Origin: Eucalyptus grandis
Lineage: Eukaryota; Streptophyta; Magnoliopsida; Myrtales; Myrtaceae
Length of the DNA: 64,000 nucleotides
Reading direction: 5' to 3'
Assembly (NCBI RefSeq): GCF_016545825.1
Contig: NC_052618.1
Span: forward strand, 506,001-570,000
The notes beneath the pieces are model-generated. The model saw only the letters and a list, made by a program, of their open reading frames with translations. It was not told the DNA's origin and ran no database searches. Position numbers and translations under genes: made by a program. Below, in pieces: positions 11,470 to 23,725 of this stretch (position 1 is the stretch's first letter; every line of letters begins with the position of its first letter).

Positions 11470-14400
11470 ATGGCGATTAGAACTCCAAAATATCCTTTTC
11501 CGATACATGTGAATATCACAAACTTCGTCACAATCAAACTTGCTTTGAGGACAACTTCTTATTGTGGCAAGCTCAGATCCAAAGGTTTTTGAAAAGCCAA
11601 GATTTATTTGGTTTTGTTAATGGAGATATTCCTTCACCCTCTCGAATGCTGCAAACAGAGGATGAAGGTTGTGAAACCGATCTTATTAATCCCGAGTATA
11701 CCGGACGGATTAGAACAGATCAGTTGATTTCATCATGGATCTCTGAGCTGTTGCGAAAATATTTTGAGCCTAATCATTGGATTAGAAACATCAGAAGTAT
11801 GGCAAACTCTTCGAAAAGGTTTACATGTAAATCAATTGCTAGAGAGTTTGAATTAAGGGGAAACTGCAAACATGTCATAAGCATGAACAAACCCTTGCCG
11901 ATTATCTCGGGGAATATAAATCCATATGTGATCGTTGAATGCAATAGGCAAACTGTGGATGATATAACCAAGATGTTTGGTGTATTGGAAGGTTTAGGTC
12001 CAGTATGAGAACTTTCGGACAACCATATATTGTTTAAAGCCTCACCAGTATGATGAGGTTATTGCTCAATTAGAAAGGTTTGAATTGAGACTCAAAAACT
12101 TTTCTAGAGTCGGTTCAATCCGAATTTGGCGTATTTTGGACAAAGACAGTTTCGTGTTCGGTCTAAAGATGCCACAAATGAAAACTACTTTTCTCAAGCT
12201 TCGGATTTATATCCGAAAGAGGAGGATACGAGAGGTGGTCGAAGCTATGGTCGTGCGGGCGGTAACAATAGGGGTCGTGGTTTTGAGAGATATCGGAATT
12301 ACAGAACAGATATCTTCGGTCCCGGGGCAAGGAAATCAACACCCTAGACAGAGAAATGTTATCCCTACAACAAACCAAGGGTTTAGGCCCTATACTACTT
12401 ACTCACGAGGTACCAAAATGTCAAGACTTATCCTTCGCAAACTCAAGTAAAAATTTGCAGAATGAAAAAGAAACAAGTAGCATTCGACTAGAGTGTCAAA
12501 TATGTAAAAGTCTCGGACATGATGCTCTTCTTCGCCGCTTGGTATCGGTTTGACAATTCTTATCAAACGAAGATATTCCAGCAGCCTTGACAGCAATGCA
12601 TATTGAAGACTCAACGGGCAAAGTGAGTGGTATCTCGACTGAGCTACGGCTCACATTAGTGCTGATCCCGGTATGCTCCATACTTTTTCTAAATATCAAG
12701 GACATGATACCGTTATGATAGGCAATGGATCATGTTTACCGTAACTCACATTGGCAACACGGCTCAAAACAAAGAACAATACATTACCTCTTAACGATGT
12801 TCTAATTGTCCCGAGAGATAAAGAAGAACCTCCTTTCAGTATCTAAACTCACGAGATGACTTCCCTTGTTCTTTTATTTTTGACAAAACTGGTGTTTATG
12901 TAAAGGACAACAATACCAACACAACCGTGAAGCTCGGAAGGAAAATTAGGGGTCTTTATCAAGCTAATCCACAAACCACGAAGCCTTCTTTACTCGGCGA
13001 CAAAAGACAGTCGGTGAAGACATATGGCATCAGCGTTTGGCTCATACAAATGCTCAAGTAGTTAAGCATCTACAAAAACAGAAGCTTATACAATTTGCTT
13101 CTTCATCTCAAGTTGTTTGCAGCTGTCAAATAGCCAAAAGTTCAGCTCTATCATTTCCTTTTTCGGATTCGTATCAAGTTCCCCATTAGAAAGAATTCAT
13201 TGTGACATATGGGGACCATCACCAGTCTGTTCCTTTCAAAAGTTTAGATATTATGTGATTTTTGTTGACAATTTTTCTCGATCTTTTCTGGCTATATCCC
13301 ATGAAGTTGAAATCTGAGTTTTATGATATATTTGTTCAATTTCAGAAGCTAGTTGAACGACAAGTATAATCATCGATTAAAATCTTCCGAGTGATGGAGG
13401 TGGAGAGTTCGTAAGCTTTAGATTTCAAAAATTTCTGAGTCATCATGGAATAAGACAGTTCATATCATGTCCTCACACCCGAACGTAATGGAGTCTCGAA
13501 AGAAAGCATCGACACATCGTTGAACTTGGATTAGCTATGCTCTATCACTCAAAAGTTCCACCGAGATTTTGGGTGGATGCATTTGTGACGGCTAATTACA
13601 TCATCAACATTCTTCCCACACCAAAGTTGCGAGATGAACACACCCTATAGCAAACTTCATCATAGACAGCCAAGGTATGATCATTTAAGAGTATTTGGCT
13701 GTGCATGCTATCCTTGCTTAAGACCATATGCAAGTCATAAACTTGATCCTCGATCTCTTCCCCGTATCTTCTTGGGTTATAGCACTCAGCACAAAGGGTA
13801 TCGATGTTTGGTCCCAACTAATAATCGTGTATACATCGGAGGCACGTTGTCTTTGATGAGTATTCCTATCCTTTTACAAAGAAGCTGATCAATGAATATG
13901 GACATTATACAAACTTATACAAACTATGGAGTGAAGGCCTACATTTCCTTGAGTCATCAAGCACCGAGTCACCAGCTACTAGATCCACTCATCGGTCGGC
14001 CACACACCGATCCATCCCGATTTCCATGATTGCTGTACCTATCATCCTTGTCACAGACAAAGCAATCTCAGATCATTTCCTCAAGGAATATGCAAGATGA
14101 GACAATGATGAAGGACAATTTATAGATGTGTGCCTCAACATTGTTCTATTTCTCAAGAACAAAATACTACCAGTTCCTTATCCTCACACAATGATCTACG
14201 AGCTGAAGGAAGTTCTAATGAAAGGCACTCCAACTCCAATTCCATTCGTCATCCTCTCAAGGTACAAGTAATACTCATCATATGCAAACTCGACTAAAGT
14301 CCGGAATTCAAAAACCAAATCCAAAGTATGCTTATTTAGCTGATTATCCGGTTCCTATGGAACCAAAGTCTATCAAGTCGCTTTAGCTAATCAAGCCTGG

Positions 14401-15880
14401 TATAGGGCTATGAAAGAAGAGATGGATGCACTTGCTGAAAATCAAACATGGACATTGATTCCTAGAACTAACAGATGCATGTAATAGGTGCAGATGGGTC
14501 TATAAGACCAAACTCACACCAAATGGCAGTCTTGACGGACTCAAAGCTCGTCTAGTCGCCAAAGGCTTTCACCAAGAAGAAGGACTAGACTTCACCGAGA
14601 CTTTCGGTCCAGTTGTGAAACACACAACAATTCGAATAGTGTTATCTCTTGCTATGATAAGACACCGGCCAATACACCAGCTTGATGTTAAGAATGCTTT
14701 TCTTCATGGAGATTTGAACGAGACAAAGTGTACATGGAACAGCCACCACGGCTTTATCAGTCCTCATCGGCCAAACCATGTCTGTTTACTCCACAAGTCT
14801 CTATATGGTCTTCGACAAGCACCAAGAGCTTGGTTTGATAAATTCAGCAAGTTTTTAATCGAAAATGGTTTCTTTCGCAGCACGCCCGATCCATCGTTAT
14901 TTGTTCTACATACAAATTCACATACGTTCTCTTGCTCCTATATGTTGATGATATCATCTTGACTCGGGAGTTCACCACATCTCTTAACCGATCTTATTCG
15001 GAAACTTAGTCTTCGGTTTCATATGAAAGATCTTGGGTATCTTCACTATTTTTTGGGTATTGAGGCCAAACGAACTTCTGGACTCTCTTTCGTGTCAAAC
15101 TAAATATGCTATTGACTTGTTGAAACGAGCTTATATGGCCGATCGTAAACCGGTCTCAACACCTCTCGCCTCTTCGATCAATCTCCATGGCCGACACCGC
15201 AAATCTACTTACGGATCCTATGGAATACGAAGCTTGGTTGGTGCTCTTCAATACTTAACCATTACTCGACCAGATCGGCATTTGCTACTAATCTTCTCGT
15301 CAAAAGATGCAAAGCCCCTACCGTTGGAGATTTCCATCGATTAAAAAGAGTACTTAGATATGTCAAAGGTACTATACATCTTGGAATCTATCTCCATTCT
15401 CAAAGTTCGCACATCTCTATGGTTTCTCGATGCGGATTGGGCTGGTTGTCCAACAACACGACGTTCCACAACGGGTTTTTGCACGTTTCTTGGATCCAAT
15501 CTACTATCCCTGGTCGGCCAAGAAGCAACCCACTTGTTTCTAGATCTTCAAGCGGCGAGTATCGTGCACTTGCTTCGACCACTACCGAACTCACTGGATC
15601 ACATTTGTGCTACGAGATATAGGGATTTCTCTTCAGCCACCTACTACTATATATTGTGACAACAAATCAGCAATTTCTCTCACCGCCAATCCAATATTAC
15701 ATGCTCGAACCAAGCACATTGAAGTTGACTTTCACTTTGTCCGTGAGAAAGTCTCTTCGGATCTATTCGTATTCGGTATATTTCTACTCATCTACAATTA
15801 GCTGATATATTTACCAAGTCTCTATCCCGCTTATCTCATCTTACTCTCCGAACCAAATTGGGAATCGAATCTTTTACTCT
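11470..15880 (+). pseudogene. Decayed copia gag-pol polyprotein
   Basis: Recognisable pieces in order, in changing frames: gag core near 11560 (QIQRFLKSQDLFGFVNG); a damaged zinc knuckle near 12495 (CQICKSLGH); the pre-integrase segment near 13030 (WHQRLAHTNAQ); the integrase start near 13195 (HCDIWGPSP, then YYVIFVDNFSR); the reverse transcriptase near 14400-14960 (AKGFHQEEGLDF, LDVKNAFLHGDL, LYGLRQAPRAW, YVDDI); and the RNase H near 15425-15760 (DADWAGCPTTRRSTTGF, CDNKSAISLTANP). At least several frameshifts and stops separate these. No full-length open polyprotein remains, so the element is not autonomous as written. Confidence 0.9.
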
Positions 15881-15897
15881 TCCCAATTTGAGGGGAA
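15881..15897 (+). other. Polypurine tract of the copia element
   Basis: A purine-rich stretch ending GAGGGGAA lies immediately upstream of the 3' LTR TG. This is the expected plus-strand priming site position. Confidence 0.75.
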
Positions 15898-16387
15898 TGT
15901 TAGAGAATCAAGATCGAAGCCAAGTCTGCAATATTGAGAAGTCAATCACGGGAGGTGAAGTCCTCGACAATTATAGATGTGGATCACCGGAAGGCAGTCA
16001 AGAAGCAAAAGAGTTGAAGAAATTGATAACTCATGGATAATGAGTTTCATCAACGGTGGAGATCATACAGATGTCAAAGACACGGATTACCAAAATCTCA
16101 AGATTGCTGAGTCTCAAGATTGCTGCGGATTACCAAAGTCTCAAGATTGCTGTTCTGTTTTGCTTAGCTGTAAAGTTTGTTAGCGAAAGTTAGTTAGTTT
16201 GTTTTTCTAGTTGTTAGTCCTCTGTTTTCCGCATATATACAGAGAGGTATTGTAATCGGTTGATGATTATGGAGAACATCTTCTTTTGTTCAATTGAATG
16301 GAAATACAGAATCGAAAACTTCTTCGCAGATCATCTACTGTCATTCTTCATCTTCATCTTCTGTATTCTTGATTCTATAAGTTCTCA
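15898..16387 (+). repeat. 3' LTR of the copia element
   Basis: 490 bp, starting TGTTAGAG and ending TTCTCA, followed by the CGGGA target duplication at 16388-16392. It is nearly identical to the 5' LTR. Confidence 0.92.
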
Positions 16388-16792
16388 CGGGACTCAAGAA
16401 GCCCATCAGGGTAAGCGCATGATCGTTGCTCGAAAAATAAAATGAAGTGGATGTGCATCACGGTATGTGCTAGTAGAGAGAGAGAGGGAGGGACAGACCA
16501 GGATCACACTGTTGGTAAAATTCTCTGAAGTCTGCAGGTTCCCAAAAGCGAAGAACAGACCAAGACTCATATCAGCCAAAACTTACATGCAGCGGTACAC
16601 AAATGAGAAAGAGAGAGAGAGAGAGGGAAGAGAGAGAGCAGACCGGTAGGTAGAGCCTTGATAATTCCAGAGCGTCTGCCATCGAAGTCTTGGAAGATGT
16701 CGAGCGCTTTGAGGGCGTGATATGCGGTTCCCTTCATGATGGTGGCTTTCTCACTCCGTTCGACCGACAAACCAAGAACACAAACAAAGAAG

Positions 16793-18130
16793 GAGAAGAT
16801 TGTTCAGGGTTGTCTTGGTGATGTTCGTCAGAGCTCAGAGCCGGAAATCATAAGCTCATCATCGAAGGATTAAACCCGGGAAAGAATCGGTCTTGGAATC
16901 GATCGCAGAGGCCCCGCCTGCCTCCCCGCCATCCTCTCTAGCTTCAAAATTTTAGAGGGAAAGGCCGGTTTCTTCTGTTATGACTGTTGTGTGTGGGCCA
17001 ACTTGTCACCACCATTTTCTTTCTTTTTCCTTATTTTATTTTTATTAGATATTACAAGTGAATTCTCTCTCTCTCTCTCTCTCAAAATCTGCAGTTCTCT
17101 CATTGCCATTTTCTTGATTAACATGAAAAGGTGCTCATGTTGAGAGTGGATGATGAACGAGAAGTATTTTACGGTTAAGGAAAACAATCACACTTAAAAT
17201 TGAGGGAAATGATGTCTGCATTCTAAAAAGAAAAATTGGTTCTCTTTCAAGTTAATTTCGAAAATTATATTCAATCACATGTGAGTGCTCAATTTGTGTC
17301 CGTTGGACTAAATTATCAATTGGTTATATAATTTTTCACTTGGCTAATGACTCGTATTTTTGGAGGACATGATAGAATGTGTTTGTTGAAATGCTAATTT
17401 TGGATCTTCTTATCTTCAATTATACAATGATATTTCTTTTATCTTTCCCCTTTTTGTATGGATACATACTGTGTATCAATCTTTGCTTTTTTTTTTTTTT
17501 TTTTTGGAATGGAGGGCCATTCTTATGTGAAGTTATGAGGAGTGAGAGATTAAGTTTGCTAATTATTTGCATTTTGTTATTTTTTATATTACCTTATTTT
17601 GAAAAAAAAATTGTACTTCATTTATTAATAACTTCTTAAACGAGGCTTTTGATATCATCTTAGAATCTTATATTAGGAACGGAATATAATTATTATGGAG
17701 AGAATAAATTTTTAATATAAAATCTAAACATTGAATTTTTTTTTTTTTTGGTCTTACTACTTCCAAGTATGCCACCAAACAGCATAAAATCTACCATTTT
17801 CCTTGCAAATGATTTCATGAAAAATATTTTCTTTCATTAGAAGTTTTCTATAAAATAAACACCCACCAAAAGAGAGTATTAAACAATCAAACTTATCTAA
17901 TGGAAAAAATTCAATATGGTTGCCACAACATTTAACTGATCGGGTTATGAACCGACGGTACACACTAAAAACTATTTATGCTTTGGGAATATTAAGCACA
18001 ACTGTTTCACATGTTATATCACATGCTTGTTCATTTTCAGAGTAAATTGACTTTGACTTTATAAGTACTAAGATGCCTATAACACCTGTGATCTATTTCT
18101 GCATTGTTTTACAAAAGAGTATCGCGACCT
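16793..18130. repeat. Upstream flank of Alfin-like copy A, duplicated upstream of copy B
   Basis: Blocks such as AATTTT-GAGGGAAAGGCC near 16950 and the stretch 17255-18130 have clear counterparts near 27115 and at 27710-28520 in the same order. This flank lies 5' of the minus-strand gene and so includes its former promoter. It contains CT repeats (17065-17084) but no supported exon. Confidence 0.65.
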
Positions 18131-20940
18131 AATCTCGAGTAAACCACCTAGAGTTTAGCTAATAGACTATTAAGTATAAACTTAGCTCGGGCTCTCCCAA
18201 ACCCATACCAATTCGCAATTTAAGTTCAATTTTTTTTTAATTTTATTTAAGAGTCACTACTAATTAATTTATAGTTTGTCGATTAGACACCTAAGTAAAA
18301 TAACATGAGAATTATTTTACTCTTACGAACTAGAAACTTTGAGACTTTGGACACGATGACTTGATTACATTATATTATTAGATTTCTTTAATACCCTTTC
18401 GATACTATTCCTTTTATTTTCAAAAATGTATTTACATGCATTTTGTATTTACTTTAACCTAAATCACTCTTATGCAAATGGGGTGATTACACGGATGCTC
18501 AACAATCAAATAAATTGCACTAAAAGAATTAAACACACAAAGCAGACAATTATTATTTTTTTGGATTTTTCTCTTTTCTTGGAATTAGAACTTTACTATA
18601 AAACATGCACATAAACTAAGTGACGTAATTTTACTAACAAACAATTTCTAACATGTGGCCTATTTGACATGCAAAATGAGATTATTAAAAAAAATGCAGA
18701 AATTATCTAAAACCCTATCTATAAAAAAAAAAAAAAATGTTATTCTGATCCAACTCTAATCTATGCGCAATCCTATTCAAGCTAGATAATGAAGTCCTAC
18801 ATATCCTAACTCACAATCTAAAATAATAAAACAATTCTAATTTACAAAACCAACATATTTCAATGCAAGATTCGATTTTTTATTTTTATTTTTTATTTTT
18901 TTGTCTTTTTCCAAGATAAACAATTACCAAATAGACATCATATCCAAACCACTAAATAAAGGATTAAAATAATTAAAAAAATCTGTTATCTTACTAATTA
19001 AATTAACGATTATTTTAACTCTAAATATCACAATATATAAAAATTTAAAATAATTAAAAATTTGATTCGAAATATACGGATCACATTAATAATTATAATG
19101 ATTTAAGAATTACGGCACAATCAAACTGCAAAAAAAAAAATCAATATAATTAAAAAAATTATTATAATGACATTTGGGCAATAATACCCCATGGATAATG
19201 TCTAAAATATTCAAATAATTAACATCGACACCCAATGTTCCAACTTAAGAAATAATAACAAAACTTAATTTAAAAAAAAAAAACTACCTAAGATAGGGAC
19301 TCGGCGAGGATCAGCAGCGCAACCGGAGTAGGCGCGACGCGGTGACCGGTGGGCGGACCAGCAGCGGCGACGGGCGAGCAGGTCGCGGGCGGAGAAGGCG
19401 CGGGCTGCTGGTGCGGTGGCGGGCGGCGCGGAGGCGCGGTCGTCGGCGACGGGCGGAGGTGCTGCGGGTCACGGGTTGCAGAAACGGCGGTGGCGCTCGC
19501 GGGTTGCAGGCGGAGGCGAGGCAGCGGGGCGACGAGCGGGCGGGCGAAGGCGTCGGGTCAGCAGGCGTCGGGCGCTGGCGGAGAGGCGGTTGCTGTGGCG
19601 GCTGCAGTGGGGCGACGAGCGGCGATCGGTCAGAGGGGGCTCGGCAGCAGGCGGAAGGCGCGCGGCGCTCAGGCAGAGGGAGGCGGAGGCGCGGGCGAGA
19701 ATTGCAGCGGCGGCGGCACGGTAGCGCAGCGGCGAGCGACGCTCCGGCGGAAGGAAAGCCGGCGACGAACGGACGGGCGGAGCTCGGGCACCTGCAGAGG
19801 AGGATGCTGAAGAAGAAGATCTTTTTCTTCTTCTTTTTTCCCCCTCACGTCCACTCACTCCCTTTCTCTTCTGTACTATGCTGCTGACTTTTTACGTTTC
19901 TTTCTTTTCTCTGACAAGCCCTTCTTTTCTTTTGAATTTTTCTCTTAACGTTTGATAGCGTGGATTTGAGTCCCGGATCAAATAACTTGTTATCCTATCT
20001 CATGTTTGGAAATGTCCACCAAATCAAACAAATCTAGATATATCCAATAAAATGCCGGATAAAAAATCCGGGACAGGTGGTAGGATAAGCTCGAGATTGG
20101 ATAAGGAAAGAAAAGAAATTTTTTTTTACGGAAGAAAAGAAATAACTTTTTTACGGAAGAAAATAAATAACTTAACAAAAAGAGAAGATATCACTTGCCG
20201 TTTTCAATAGTGGCCATTGCGGAGGTGGCCACAATTCCTAGATCTAGGTTTTTCCATGACCTTTAATTAATTGAATTTTCTATTTTATAATTTTATAATT
20301 TGAATAATATCATATTTATTTTTTAATCTTATCCTAAAGTGCGCCAAACACTTTATAGGATTAGATATGTCCGTCTTTATTATCCAAATAATTTAATATT
20401 TTACTTTATCATATCCTACGACCAAAACAAAAAAGTTTCATTTTCTTTTGTTCTTTTTTTTCAGCTCTTTTCACGATTATTATCAGCCCCCTTCACGAGT
20501 CAACCCCTTTTATAGTGGTTCCGAGCACCCCATCCATGGTAATTCTCAAATTTCCTTTCTCTGTTATCTTAAATCGTGATGTGATTTCGTGATCAGCTTG
20601 ATTTTTCCTTGAACGGTTTGATTTCTTCATTTTTATCAAATTTCCTACTTTCTTTCTTGGCTCTTGATCGTTGACCGAGAATTTGCTTCCACATTTACCA
20701 ACATTTGAATATTTGTCAAAGCATGGGTGACTAATCGTAATTGCCATCTTCCATTCATAATTAATCCAATAAATCCTCCCTTATTTTTCCTTTTATTTGC
20801 TCTGATGACCAAAAATTATATGCTATGTAATTTTAATTTTTTTTAGGGCTTAAAAATTAATCCCTAATTTTTCTATAAATAAATGATTTGGTCGCCAAAA
20901 TTTAGGTGTCAACAAAGAGAAAATTCATAATAAAGCTTGA
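18130..20940. repeat. Degenerate repeat DNA, possibly old Ty3/gypsy LTR remnants
   Basis: AT-rich and gene-free. A stretch from about 18120 (sequence around GAGTCACTACTAATTAATT and ACACCTAAGTAAAATAACAT) resembles the untranslated leader/LTR of Tat/Ogre-like plant gypsy elements from memory. A string near 20895 (AAATTTAGGTGTCAACA) resembles an LTR end of that group. No polyprotein domain was found, so this is a weak assignment. Confidence 0.3.
19290..19850. other. GC-rich island in AT-rich repeat DNA, no recognisable gene
   Basis: About 550 bases of very GC-rich sequence (CGG, GCG and GGCGAC motifs) are bounded by poly-A/AT-rich DNA on the left and a GAAGAAGAAGATC/TTTTTCTTC purine-pyrimidine block on the right. 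Open frames of 100-180 codons exist on both strands. They encode only Arg/Gly/Ala-rich low-complexity sequence, as expected from base composition, so no CDS is called. It resembles the GC-rich cores in the TIR elements at 26.3, 35.6 and 41.6 kb. Confidence 0.55.
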
Positions 20941-21499
20941 AGTGCTTTTAATTTCTCAAATAAATTCTTGAAGTGAATATTGTCTCAAATATGGATATAA
21001 AGTAGCCATGTTAGTCTCAAAGAATAACCAGACCTCAAAGACAATTTTTGTCCTTTAACTTTTGTTATTTCCTTCCCTTTTTTCTTTTTCTAATTTTTCC
21101 ATAAAAAAGAAACTTAAAAAAGGAAAGAGAAGAAAACACAAATTGAAAAAAAAAAAAAAAAAAAGAGATAAGCTGAGCCCTTCCACATGCATTAAATAAT
21201 TTTATTTTTTGAGTTGTAGCCTTCTTTTTTTTCTTTTTTTAAAAAAATAGAAAAAGGAAAAATGAAATAAAATGAGAAAAAGTAAAGGATGACAATACCT
21301 TTAACCCAGTCTTTCTTTGAAAATGATATAACCATTCCAGGCTCTTATTTGAAAAAAGATCTATTTCGGATTGTTATTTAAGAGAATGCGAACATTTTAA
21401 ATTCCTATTTGAGACAATTTTCACTCTTCATTTCTATTTGAAAATTGAGAAAATTGAGAGAACTTCTTCTCATTTAAAATTTTCCCTTTTGCCAAAAGA

Positions 21500-21985
21500 T
21501 ACCAGCTTGACAACTTCCTCTCTCTCTCTCTCTGCTATGGAAACCAGTAAGTGCATGAAGAATACACTCGTACATCATTGTACTTTTTCTCCATTGGAGG
21601 AGTCATGCCTACTCTGTGATGTTCATTTGGGTTACTCAACATGGAGGCATTTGCAGCAAGATAGTGCGTAAATTGTAAGCGAAGGCCGCGGAATATTGGG
21701 GAAGTTTTCACCCTCCGAGGAAATAGAAAAGAAGATGATCAATCGATCATTGCAGTTCACGAAAGTCCTTGCTTGGTGTCTTGTTGATGAGAAGAGCAAG
21801 TAAGCTGAGTCTGTAAGAAGATCACCGATGGAAATGAATTTTAGCCCTTAGGGACAGTGATAAATTCCTCAGGCATATTACCCAGAAACAACAGCAGTCA
21901 TTAGGATGTGGAAGTCACTTGACTCTCCAGGAGAAATAGCTCAGTTGCCAATGTGTTGCTTTTGGAACTGCTCAAAGAAAATATT
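21500..21985. repeat. Segment duplicated at 28575-29228 (3' flank of Alfin-like genes)
   Basis: From the GATACCAGCTTGACA string followed by a CT run, through CATTGTACTTTTTCTCCATT and on to GCTTTTGGAACTGCTCAAAG, this stretch matches 28577-29228 with small gaps. In copy C the match stops just before the PHD exon. Here it stops and unrelated DNA follows, so the PHD exon is absent at this locus. Confidence 0.75.
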
Positions 21986-23422
21986 GCAAATTTCAAAAGC
22001 AACATCTCATCAACTTTTAATTTTGTAATTTGCAAATGAAAATGTGGTCTAGGCTTGTTATTGGACTTAATTTAGCCCCAAATCATCCATTTGGTAGCAA
22101 AGAAGGGGTTCAAACGACATCTTCCTATGCACTTTTAATGACATTATTTTTCTGACAACTCGGGTTGGACCATTTTATATTAAATCAATGGCACGTAGAA
22201 TTTTCAGGTGAAGGAAATCTCTGACTTCACTTAAGTAAATGTTCTTTTAAACTTTTGCATAATAAGTTATGACTTTAAAGTGAGATTTGTACAAAAGTTG
22301 TGACATTGTTAAATTATTTTTCCCGTTATAGAAGACCAATATAGTGCTGTAAAATGTGAGTTCATTTGTTTGCTGAGTCGAATAAATGTTGGGAAGTCCA
22401 CCAAAAGTTTAAGGACCTAATTATGAGCTTTAGTGATTGAATTGTGAATCAACTAAAAATGTAGACTTCTTTGTAACATACTAAATACATGATTCCAATT
22501 ATATAAATCTACATGATTGCAAGTAAGTTCAAGAGAACTCCAATACACCATCTATAGAAGATCACCAAAGAGAGTTCAAAATTGAGCCTGTTAACATATT
22601 AAGCCTGGGTTATTAGCCAAGTAGATATATCGTATACCAGATTGATTTTTTCAAATACAAGACTCTATTTACTAACATGCATATACAGTATGCGCCGCCA
22701 GATGAGGGTTAACTAATATATCACATGTGTAGGGAAGGAGAAGATGAGCAGTAGTGAAGGTGTTAATTTGGGCCATTTAAACGACCAGTTAACTCTTACC
22801 ATTCAATGACTTTCCTTTGGGAATCTGGGTAGCTGTTTAGTATGTCATCCTTCGTGGTGTGCAAATTACAGGGTGCCAAGAGATTTCATCTGTTGTAGTA
22901 TTTGAATGGATGTGTATAAGCTGAGTGGAGCATTCTGATAGAGCTCATCCTGTTAATACCGCCACCTGCAGCTGATGAATTTTAATGGAGACATTAGCAA
23001 AACCGCACAGGAGGCAACCTTCAATGATGGCCTTGCACTAACACATTCTCAAAAAAGGCATGTTTGGGACAGAGCAAGTTATCAAGGCTTTTTAATTTAC
23101 TAAATCTTGGCAGCTTCAGTGGAAGCAAATTCACTGGTTGTATGACTATGAATGCTTGTTTGCTCAATTTGTGAGCAATGATATGCACTACTTGGAAGCA
23201 ACAATATAGCACAATCTCCGATCAAAGAAAAAATGGAAAGTAGTAGCCAGCGGAAACACAATCTGTGAGTCCTCGATTCGATTGGCCTAGTTATGAATCC
23301 CCCTTATACTTTCAAATGTAAGAACGTTGTTCTTGTCCCATAGCTCCCGCTTCTCCAACCCTCAAGCAATTGCAATCAGCGGACCTGGACGTAGATTTTA
23401 CAAATTAACACATTCGGAAGCA
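21986..23422. repeat. Flank of Alfin-like copy B, shared with copy A
   Basis: From about 22095 this matches 6090-6740 and 7390-8083 beside copy A, including the remnant right end of the GGGAAAATGACA-type element (to about 22325). No exon is seen. It occupies the place where a PHD exon would be expected by comparison with copy C. Confidence 0.6.
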
Positions 23423-23439
23423 CTAACTGTCCCCAGAAT

Positions 23440-23725
23440 CATCATCAGAACTGCTCACATGGTTTCCAGAGGATTTCCTTTGCTCATAATTTCTGCTTCC
23501 TTCATCATGGCCATCTCCTATAGCAGCACTATACTCATCTGTTTGTATCCTGGAATCATCATCAGAGCTGTTCACATTTGCTCCAGAAGATTTACTTTGA
23601 GCAAAACTGCTGCTTCCATCATTGTGGCCATCTTCTATGGCAGCACCAATCCCATCTTTTTGTGCCCTGGATTCATCAACAGAGCTATTCACATGCGTTC
23701 CAGAGGATTTACTTTGCCCGGGTTT
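23440..23725 (-). repeat. 117-bp coding minisatellite in the last exon of Alfin-like copy B
   Basis: Equivalent points at about 23488 and 23605 are 117 bases apart and a partial third unit follows. The translation shares the core GAAIEDGHNDGSSSFAQSKS with copy A. The array is shorter than in A but keeps the same 39-codon period and reading phase. Confidence 0.85.

Larger units (their letters stand above)
10801..16387 (+). mobile_element. Full-length Ty1/copia LTR retrotransposon, coding region decayed
   Basis: 5587 bp. Two LTRs begin TGTTAGAG and end CTCA, with a primer-binding site, a polypurine tract and 5-bp CGGGA target duplications. Domain order is gag, protease region, integrase, reverse transcriptase, RNase H, which defines copia. 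The element lies in intron 2 of Alfin-like copy A in the opposite orientation. LTR divergence is only about 2 percent by eye, which suggests a recent insertion, yet the polyprotein is split among frames. Either it moved with proteins supplied in trans, or base-call indels inflate the damage. Confidence 0.93.
8084..16737 (-). pseudogene. Alfin-like gene copy A: Alfin domain, PHD exon replaced by a tandem-repeat exon, split by a copia element
   Basis: Minus strand, five exons: 16737-16644, 16531-16499, 10087-9862, 8922-8827 and 8736-8084. Exon 1 gives the Alfin start (DFDGRRSGIIKALPTG), exon 2 DFREFYQQCDP, exon 3 GLPNGTWEVKPPARMVSP, exon 4 QRINELPTVCETV. Exon 5 enters in the phase left by exon 4 and encodes LKKPES and then 39-residue acidic Ser-rich repeats. 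It contains no PHD finger. Lesions: the exon 3 donor reads AT instead of GT (9861-9860); exon 4 has a T6 run where copy B has T4, shifting the frame by two; the first repeat lacks one base near 8628. A 5.6-kb copia element sits in intron 2. Family members are nuclear histone-H3K4me3 readers through the PHD finger. This copy would keep only the N-terminal domain and is probably not functional as written. Confidence 0.75.

Noticed and set aside
19342..19887. Long open frames of 100-180 codons in the GC-rich island
   Set aside because: Several overlapping frames on both strands are open only because the DNA lacks AT-rich stop codons. The products are Arg/Gly/Ala low-complexity.
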